A DNA stretch of 11,780 nt from an uncultured Flavobacteriales bacterium. GTDB lineage: Bacteria; Bacteroidota; Bacteroidia; Flavobacteriales_D; Sanyastnellaceae. The DNA is taken from contig CALKYI010000157.1 in assembly GCA_938003665.1 (NCBI GenBank), forward strand, positions 1 through 11,780, read 5' to 3'. This document shows positions 6,636 through 11,780 of the stretch, piece after piece (position 1 is the first letter of the stretch; the number at the start of each line of letters is the position of its first letter). Position numbers and translations under genes: made by a program. The notes beneath the pieces are model-generated. The model was not told the origin of the DNA. It saw only the letters and a program-made list of their open reading frames with translations, and did not search any database.

Positions 6636-7712
6636 ATGAATGGACTGCATGAGCTGAAAATTGCCGATGTGCGCCGGGAAACTGCTGGCTGTGTCTCGGT
6701 GGCGTTTGATATTCCTGAGCACCTCAAATCTGATTTTGGATATACCGCCGGCCAATACCTGACCCTGGAGGCCGACATCAACGGTGATGCCGTTCGGCGC
6801 AGCTATTCCTTGTGCAGTGCTCCCAGTGATGGGGAATGGCGCGTGGCCATCAAACAAGTTGAAAACGGCGTTTTCAGCACGTGGGCAAATGGCGTACTCG
6901 CGAGTGGAGAAACCATTCGCTGCATGGCCCCAACGGGCCGGTTTGTTCTCGAAACTGAGCCAACAGCATCCCGTAAGTTCATCGCGTTCGCAGCGGGGTC
7001 AGGAATCACACCGGTACTGAGTCAAATCAAGGAGGTGCTCCGCAACGAGCCGAGTAGCGTTTTCACGCTGTTTTACGTCAACCGTGATACGCCGAGCATC
7101 ATTTTCCGTGAGGCGTTGCAGGAGTTGAAAGATGAGTACCTCGAACGGTTCCGCTTGTTCCACATTTTGACGCGTGAGCCGCAGGACATCGAGCTGTTCA
7201 ATGGCCGATTGAATGAAGAGCGGTGCGCGGCCATTTTGGCGAGCGATTGGGTGGATATCCAGTCCTTGGATGCGGCGTTTTTATGCGGACCTGAAGAAAT
7301 GATTTGGGCGTGCAAAGCCGCGCTTGAGGGCGCTGGCATGGCGTCAGACCGGGTGAAGTTTGAGCTTTTCACGTCGTCGACTGGTGTGAAGAAGGAGCAA
7401 ACGCAAACGGCGGCAGAAGGCGATTCCTCCACGAAGCGACTCTCCATTGTCATGGACGGCATGACCACCGTGGTCGATGTCGCTGAGGGCAAAAGCGTAT
7501 TGGACGCAGCGCTTGACGCGGGCATGGACGCGCCATACAGTTGCATGGGCGGCGTCTGCTGCACATGCCGCGCCAAAATGGTCAGCGGGGAAACCGAGAT
7601 GGATGTCAATTACGCCTTAGAACCGGATGAGGTCGAGTCTGGCTTCGTGTTGACGTGCCAAACCAAGCTCAAAGGCACCGGGCCTTTTGAGGTCGATTTC
7701 GACCAGCAGTAA
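6636..7712 (+). CDS. paaE: PaaE, flavin/2Fe-2S reductase of phenylacetyl-CoA 1,2-epoxidase
   Basis: PaaE takes electrons from NADPH through FAD and a [2Fe-2S] cluster to the PaaA diiron site. The 358-residue product has the length and domain order of E. coli PaaE. An FAD domain carries R55-S-Y-S58. An NAD(P) domain has GSGITP at 121-126 and CGPEEM from 218. After a linker rich in Thr, Gln and Glu (about 247-267), a plant-type ferredoxin domain has ligands C303, C308, C311 and C341 in the pattern Cx4Cx2Cx29C. The ATG at 6636 fits the family start and a promoter box just upstream. The frame is open from an ATG at 6588, but those 16 residues are not family-like. Unlike the usual paaABCDE order, the gene is read divergently from paaABCD. 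It ends six bases before the convergent uup-type gene. Confidence 0.97.
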   Translation: MNGLHELKIADVRRETAGCVSVAFDIPEHLKSDFGYTAGQYLTLEADINGDAVRRSYSLCSAPSDGEWRVAIKQVENGVFSTWANGVLASGETIRCMAPTGRFVLETEPTASRKFIAFAAGSGITPVLSQIKEVLRNEPSSVFTLFYVNRDTPSIIFREALQELKDEYLERFRLFHILTREPQDIELFNGRLNEERCAAILASDWVDIQSLDAAFLCGPEEMIWACKAALEGAGMASDRVKFELFTSSTGVKKEQTQTAAEGDSSTKRLSIVMDGMTTVVDVAEGKSVLDAALDAGMDAPYSCMGGVCCTCRAKMVSGETEMDVNYALEPDEVESGFVLTCQTKLKGTGPFEVDFDQQ

Positions 7713-7723
7713 AGCGGTTTACT
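7708..7723. terminator. Small hairpin over two convergent stop codons, possible weak bidirectional terminator
   Basis: AGTAAA (7708-7713), a GCGG loop and TTTACT (7718-7723) form a perfect six-base-pair hairpin. The left arm contains the paaE stop TAA (7710-7712) and the right arm contains the TAA stop of the convergent ABC-F gene (7719-7721, minus strand). The stem is AT-rich and has no long U-run after it, so terminator activity is uncertain. Confidence 0.4.
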
Positions 7724-9605
7724 CTGCGCGCTCCGATAGTTCAAGCCAGCGATTTTCCGCTGCTTCGAGGGCCGTTGTGACTTCGTGTAGTTTTTCCCCG
7801 AGGGATTGGAGCTCGGCGGGGTCGGGATTCGCATAGAGCTGTTCGGTCAATGACACTTTCTGCTGCTCAAGTTCCACCATCTTACCTTCAAGCTGCTCAA
7901 ACTCGAATTTTTCCTTGAAGGAGAGTCGCTTGGAATAATCGTTTTTGGGCGCCGCTGAGGCAGTGCTTGTTTCTTCGGAGGCTTTTTCCGCATCGCGCGC
8001 CGCTTGCGCTTCCCGTTTCTCGTCGGCTACGGCCAAACGGTATTGACTGTAATTCCCAGGAAAGAAACGGACTTCGCTGCCTGTGCCAAGCACCCAAATG
8101 TGTTCCACCAATCGGTCCATGAAGTAGCGGTCGTGGCTGACGACAATCAAGCAACCTGGAAAATCGAGGAGGAATTCCTCGAGGATTTGGAGGGTGTAGA
8201 TATCGAGGTCGTTGGTCGGCTCATCGAGGATGAGGAAATTGGGGTTGGCCATCAACACCTGCAGCAAATGCAATCGCTTCCGCTCGCCTCCGCTCAGCGT
8301 TGAAATCAATTGGTGGTGGGTGGAGCGGGGAAAGAGGAACCGTTCCAGCAGTTGCGCCGCCGTGATTTTTTGGCCCTTTTCAAGAGGCATGAATTCGGCA
8401 ATCTCGTAGACCGCTTCGATGATGCGCTGGCCTTCCGGGAATTGAGCGCCGGATTGGTGGTAGTGACCAAAAACGACGGTTTCACCCACCACAACCTTTC
8501 CGCGTGTAGGCACGTCGCCTTGGGTGATGAGGTCAAGGAGGGTGGACTTGCCCGAACCGTTGCGGCCGACAATGCCGATGCGTTCGCCGCTTTTGAAGTG
8601 ATGGGTTAGGTTTTCGAACAACATGTCGCCATCAAAACCGTGGGCCACCTTGTGCAATTCAATGATTTTGCCTCCGAGGCGGTGCGGATTCAGGCGCAAG
8701 GCCATGTCATCCTCTTCCAACCGTTTTTTCGCGGCTTTCTTGATTTCGTGGAACCGTTCGATGCGCGATTTGGATTTGCCGGTTCGCGCCGATGGGGTGG
8801 ACCGCATCCATTCGAGTTCGCGTTTGAAAATGCCCCGGGCCTTGGCGCGATTGGCCAGCGCGTTTTCCTTGCGCTCCTCTCTTTTTTCCAGGTAGTAGCT
8901 GTAGTTGCCCTTGTACTTGTAGAGGGTCTGGTCGTCCAATTCGAGGATGGTGTCGCACACGTTTTCCAGAAAATACCGGTCGTGTGTGATCATTAAAATG
9001 GTCATCTTGGACTGCGCCAGGTACCGCTCGAGCCATTGGATCATGTCGAGGTCCAAGTGGTTGGTCGGCTCGTCCAAGAACAAGATGTCGGGCTCTTCAA
9101 TCAGGACTCGAGCCAAGGCAATCCGCCGCCGCTCGCCGCCGCTCAGCGTGGCCATGGTGCGGCTGAGGTTGTGGAGGTTCAACCGTCCTAATACCTCTTT
9201 CGCACGCGCCTCGAAGTCCCACGCGTTGTGCAGGTCCATGCCTTCATAGGCAGCTTGCAAGGCTTCGTCATTGTCGCCGTCAGCGGCAGCTGTATAGATG
9301 CGCATGGCCTTCACGGCCGCCATGTCGCTGGCGTAGAGGTGGTCCAAAATGGTCTGCTGGCCGTCGTAGTCCGGATCTTGAGGCAGGTAACTCCACTGGG
9401 TTCCCGCGTCCATGCTGATGCGCCCATCATCCACCGGTTCAACGCCGCAGATGCCGTTGAGCAACGTGGTTTTGCCGGTGCCGTTCTTGGCAACAATGGC
9501 GCATTTTTGGCCACGGGACAGACCGAATGTCAACCCTTCGAAAAGCAGTCGCTCGCCGTAGCGCTTGGACAGGTTTTCCGCTGAAAAAACATTGATGACG
9601 GCCAT
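7719..9605 (-). CDS. uup: ABC-F family ATPase, Uup type
   Basis: This is a soluble protein of 628 residues with two ATPase domains and no membrane segment, the layout of ABC-F proteins that act on ribosomes or, for Uup, also bind DNA junctions. Domain 1 has AKNGTGKTT (39-47, K45), LSGGE (154-158), E179 in FLDEPTNHLD and H208. A linker rich in Lys, Arg and Glu (about 238-305) matches the P-site tRNA-interaction motif region. Domain 2 has GRNGSGKST (347-355, K353), LSGGE (437-441), E462 and H490. A low-complexity Ala/Glu stretch (about 525-553) leads into a C-terminal coiled coil (about 557-626) starting KRLSFKEKFEFEQLE, typical of Uup. Walker A of domain 1 has Ala where Gly is usual. Uup is the best match because of the coiled coil; the exact cellular role is not settled for the family. 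Confidence 0.93.
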   Translation of the reverse strand: MAVINVFSAENLSKRYGERLLFEGLTFGLSRGQKCAIVAKNGTGKTTLLNGICGVEPVDDGRISMDAGTQWSYLPQDPDYDGQQTILDHLYASDMAAVKAMRIYTAAADGDNDEALQAAYEGMDLHNAWDFEARAKEVLGRLNLHNLSRTMATLSGGERRRIALARVLIEEPDILFLDEPTNHLDLDMIQWLERYLAQSKMTILMITHDRYFLENVCDTILELDDQTLYKYKGNYSYYLEKREERKENALANRAKARGIFKRELEWMRSTPSARTGKSKSRIERFHEIKKAAKKRLEEDDMALRLNPHRLGGKIIELHKVAHGFDGDMLFENLTHHFKSGERIGIVGRNGSGKSTLLDLITQGDVPTRGKVVVGETVVFGHYHQSGAQFPEGQRIIEAVYEIAEFMPLEKGQKITAAQLLERFLFPRSTHHQLISTLSGGERKRLHLLQVLMANPNFLILDEPTNDLDIYTLQILEEFLLDFPGCLIVVSHDRYFMDRLVEHIWVLGTGSEVRFFPGNYSQYRLAVADEKREAQAARDAEKASEETSTASAAPKNDYSKRLSFKEKFEFEQLEGKMVELEQQKVSLTEQLYANPDPAELQSLGEKLHEVTTALEAAENRWLELSERAE

Positions 9606-9609
9606 GGTG

Positions 9610-9617
9610 CGAAAGTA
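9610..9617 (-). promoter_or_regulatory. Possible -7 box of the uup-type gene
   Basis: TACTTTCG on the minus strand differs from TAnnTTTG at one base and ends four bases before the ATG at 9605, so the mRNA would be almost leaderless. No -33 TTG is visible. With one mismatch this could be chance. Confidence 0.3.
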
Positions 9618-9664
9618 CGCCGACCACCGGGGTTTTCACGGCCATTCGCATTGTAAATTGCGCC

Positions 9665-10660
9665 GTGCTTTGGTCGGAAAAACCGTTTCAAGAATTGACC
9701 GGCGGCGAGGTCTTCTCGCTGATGCGATTGCGCTCTGAAGTCTTTGTGGTGGAGCAAAACTGCGTTTACCTGGACCTCGATGACAAGGACGCCCAGTCGA
9801 TTCATTTATTCGCCTGCGAAGAGGGAGCGGTTGCTGGAGCTGCTGCTCGCGCCGTCGTTCGACTCGTACCCCCTGGCGTATCCTATGAAGAGCCGAGCAT
9901 CGGCCGTGTGGCCATTGATTTGGCATCGCGGGGCTCGGGTTTGGGCGAAGAGTTGATGATGCGCGCCATTCGTGCATGTTACCGCACGTGGCCTGGATTC
10001 GGAATCCGAATTTCTGCACAACAGTACCTCATTGGGTTTTATGAACGACTTGGGTTCGCCACCGTGGGCGAAGGCTACCTCGAGGACGACATACCGCACA
10101 TCCAGATGTTCCGCCCTTGGGACGGTTTGGCTTCGTGGCGGACCCGCCACAGAGCTGCGGTTCAGGTGTTCGCCGATCACTTGCGAGCCCTCCCATTGGG
10201 TGCCTTACAGGGAACCGAGTCCCAGTGGGGTGGCCTGCAGGTTTTGGAACATTTAATGCGCTCGGAGCACGGCACTTGGTCCTACTTGGACAAGAAAGGA
10301 CAGGCCAATCCTGCCGAACTGCCGGTGTGCGACGTGGAATCAGATGCACGTGGAATCCAATTGGTGCACGCCCTCGAATCGGATGACCGTTGGAAGGATC
10401 CCACCCCCGGTGGTTTGTTGTCTCCCTCTCCTGGAGGCCATGTGGACGTGGGTCGTGCAGTAGATGAATGGTTGAAGGCCATCGATGGGGGGTACGAACG
10501 GTTGGGTGCTCTGTACGCGGATCCTGCATGGTGGAAGGTCCAAGTTTTCAAACACCCCATCGCGGGCAGGCTCGGGTTGACGGACACATTGGCCTTTGGT
10601 GTGGCCCACGTGCGGCATCACGTGCACCAGTTGAAAAGACTCGCAGAATCCGCGCTATGA
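9665..10660 (+). CDS. ElaA-type GNAT acetyltransferase fused to a DinB-like domain
   Basis: The 331-residue protein has two parts. Residues 1-150 match ElaA-family GNAT acetyltransferases: LRSEVFVVEQNCVYLDLDD at 22-40, the acetyl-CoA loop RGSGLG at 89-94 after GRVAID, the ISAQQYLIGFYERLGF segment (116-131) and DDIPHIQM (141-148). The substrate of ElaA is not established. Residues from about 155 to 328 look like a DinB-like four-helix domain with H196 in LEHL plus H315 and H319 in AHVRHH, the usual triad of metal-binding histidines. DinB-like domains include thiol transferases and many proteins of unknown function. The start is GTG at 9665, the only start codon that keeps the ElaA N-terminus; the next in-frame ATG (9722) cuts into the fold. 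The stop overlaps the next start as ATGA. GNAT assignment is firm, DinB assignment good, joint function unknown. Confidence 0.85.
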   Translation: MLWSEKPFQELTGGEVFSLMRLRSEVFVVEQNCVYLDLDDKDAQSIHLFACEEGAVAGAAARAVVRLVPPGVSYEEPSIGRVAIDLASRGSGLGEELMMRAIRACYRTWPGFGIRISAQQYLIGFYERLGFATVGEGYLEDDIPHIQMFRPWDGLASWRTRHRAAVQVFADHLRALPLGALQGTESQWGGLQVLEHLMRSEHGTWSYLDKKGQANPAELPVCDVESDARGIQLVHALESDDRWKDPTPGGLLSPSPGGHVDVGRAVDEWLKAIDGGYERLGALYADPAWWKVQVFKHPIAGRLGLTDTLAFGVAHVRHHVHQLKRLAESAL

Positions 10661-11694
10661 TTTCGGTTATTATCCCGTGTTTGAACGAGGTGGAATTCAT
10701 TGACGCCACCTTGCAGAGTCTAGTGACCCAAGACCCACCTGGTCAAGAGTGGGAGGTCATCGTGGCCGATGGAGGAAGCACGGACGGTACGCGTGAGAAG
10801 CTCGACGAATGGAGCGAACGCCACAAGGAAGTTCGCTGGATTGACAACCCCAAGCGAACGACGCCGCACGCCCTCAATGCGGGCATTGAAGCGGCCAACG
10901 GTGACGTGATCATCATCCTAAGCGCTCATGCGGAGGTGAGCCCGGATTGGTTGTTGCGCAACCACCAAGTGCTGCTTGCCCACCCAGAATCAGGCTGTGT
11001 CGGGGGTGTGGTGGAACAGGTGCATGGGTCCCAAACCTCGCAGCGCATCGGAGCGGCCATGAGCACACCTTTCGGCGTCGGGGATGCCCGATTTCGAACG
11101 GGTGGGAGTGCCGGCCATGTGGATACGGTAGCCTTTGGTGCATACCGTCTGGAGGCTTTGAAAGAGATTGGCTGGTTCGATACGGCGTTGACGCGGAACC
11201 AAGACGACGAATTGAATTACCGGTTGTTGAAAGCGGGCTGGCGCATCTGGTTTGATCCGCGCATTCGCAGCCAATACCATGTACGTTCGACGTACCACAA
11301 CTTGATTCGCCAATACTTTCAATACGGTTATTGGAAAGTGTTTGTCAACCAAAAGCACGGCACCATTACGACTTGGCGTCAAACGGTTCCTGCATTTTTC
11401 TTTCTGGTCCTCATGGTGTCAGGCACCTGTTGGTTGGCAGAGGTAGCGGGCCATTGGCACGACATGTGGGACGGATTCGGTGCGTCCATCTTCGTGTCCG
11501 CTGTCTTCCTATGGCTCGTCATTGGGGCCGGTTCTGCCATCGCTTCTGCAGGGTCCTACCGTGACGTTCAGGGCATCATCAGGGCATTCGCCATGATCCA
11601 TGCCGGTTACGGCCTAGGGTATTGGAAGGGCATCCTCGATTTTATCGTTTTGAGGCGTCAACCGGACGCGGACCACGCTGAACTCACACGGTAA
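10657..11694 (+). CDS. Family 2 glycosyltransferase, ExoA-like, with C-terminal membrane segments
   Basis: This 345-residue inner-membrane enzyme probably transfers a sugar from a nucleotide donor to a lipid-linked acceptor in polysaccharide synthesis. The N-terminus has the GT-A strand ISVIIPCLNEVEFI, then VADGGSTDGTREK (36-48) and NPKRTTPHALNAGIEAANGD (64-83), both typical of the succinoglycan ExoA-like subgroup. The acceptor-side motif is RNQDDELNYR (180-189). Hydrophobic segments lie near 244-262, 274-296 and 308-326. At the position where the subgroup usually has Asp-x-His for the metal and donor, this protein has S89-A-H91, so the Asp is replaced. The ATG at 10657 gives the standard start; the open frame before it lies inside the previous gene. 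It overlaps that gene by four bases and the next by one. Confidence 0.9.
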   Translation: MISVIIPCLNEVEFIDATLQSLVTQDPPGQEWEVIVADGGSTDGTREKLDEWSERHKEVRWIDNPKRTTPHALNAGIEAANGDVIIILSAHAEVSPDWLLRNHQVLLAHPESGCVGGVVEQVHGSQTSQRIGAAMSTPFGVGDARFRTGGSAGHVDTVAFGAYRLEALKEIGWFDTALTRNQDDELNYRLLKAGWRIWFDPRIRSQYHVRSTYHNLIRQYFQYGYWKVFVNQKHGTITTWRQTVPAFFFLVLMVSGTCWLAEVAGHWHDMWDGFGASIFVSAVFLWLVIGAGSAIASAGSYRDVQGIIRAFAMIHAGYGLGYWKGILDFIVLRRQPDADHAELTR

Positions 11695-11780
11695 TGCGCT
11701 GTTTCAATAGCCTTATTCAAGCGATGCCCGCGACTGTAGCATTTTGCATGGTGCTTAACCCGAGGTGGAGTACGCTGCCC
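11694..11780 (+). CDS. Start of a further gene, cut by the window end
   Basis: An ATG at 11694 overlaps the glycosyltransferase stop as TAATG and opens a frame of 29 codons with no stop before the window ends. The readable residues begin MRCFNSLIQAMPATVAF and are mostly hydrophobic, which suggests an N-terminal membrane segment. In this context a polysaccharide-related membrane protein is possible, but too little is visible to name it. The frame may also be chance, since 29 codons is short. Confidence 0.5.
   Translation, partial: MRCFNSLIQAMPATVAFCMVLNPRWSTLP

Noticed and set aside
6558..6857. Upstream extension of the paaA frame by 100 codons.
   Set aside because: It runs through the promoter region and opposite paaE; PaaA proteins start at MTQE, which is the ATG at 6557.
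9654..9661. TAAATTGC as a -7 box for the ElaA-DinB gene.
   Set aside because: Only two of the four TTTG bases agree and no -33 TTG is at the right distance, so it is not better than chance.
10468..10656. Upstream extension of the glycosyltransferase frame by 63 codons.
   Set aside because: It lies inside the DinB-like part of the previous gene; family 2 transferases begin with the VIIPCLNE strand just after the ATG at 10657.
1..11780. Mobile element, prophage, CRISPR, defence or toxin-antitoxin system.
   Set aside because: I saw no transposase, integrase, direct-repeat array or known defence domain, and nearly every base belongs to a recognisable or operon-linked gene.

Overview
The window looks like ordinary chromosomal DNA from a member of the Bacteroidota, probably a fairly GC-rich one (mid-50s % GC by eye). 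Three things support this. The first gene is a serine palmitoyltransferase of the bacteroidete type. Two clean TAnnTTTG promoter boxes, the form typical of this phylum, lie in the paaA/paaE intergenic region. Recognisable Shine-Dalgarno sequences are almost absent. The exact genus cannot be told from the sequence. I see no tRNA, rRNA, CRISPR array, insertion sequence, integrase or phage gene. The window is very tightly packed: the longest gap between genes is 78 bases.

Layout, left to right. (1) Positions 2-3552, + strand: the 3' part of a serine palmitoyltransferase gene (sphingolipid synthesis), truA (tRNA pseudouridine synthase) and a single-chain ABC exporter, spaced as an operon. (2) Positions 3555-6557, - strand: paaA-paaB-paaC-paaD with overlapping stop and start codons, followed by an unrecognised 159-residue protein. 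(3) Positions 6636-7712, + strand: paaE, read divergently from paaA across a 78-base region with a promoter box for each direction. (4) Positions 7719-9605, - strand: an ABC-F ATPase of the Uup type. (5) Positions 9665-11780, + strand: an ElaA-type acetyltransferase fused to a DinB-like domain, an ExoA-like family 2 glycosyltransferase and the first 29 codons of another gene, joined by ATGA and TAATG overlaps.

PaaA, B, C and E are the subunits of phenylacetyl-CoA 1,2-epoxidase, and PaaD is its maturation factor. The window therefore holds one complete enzyme of aerobic phenylacetate breakdown. The ligase (paaK) and the ring-opening and beta-oxidation genes (paaG, Z, F, H, J) are not here. The other genes are housekeeping or envelope functions with no obvious link to it.

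I found no clearly new system. The points most worth a second look are the ElaA-DinB fusion, the unknown protein at the end of the paa operon, the paaE promoter that seems to give a leaderless mRNA, the Ser in place of the usual Asp in the glycosyltransferase DxH position, and the fact that both convergent gene junctions place their two stop codons inside a palindrome.
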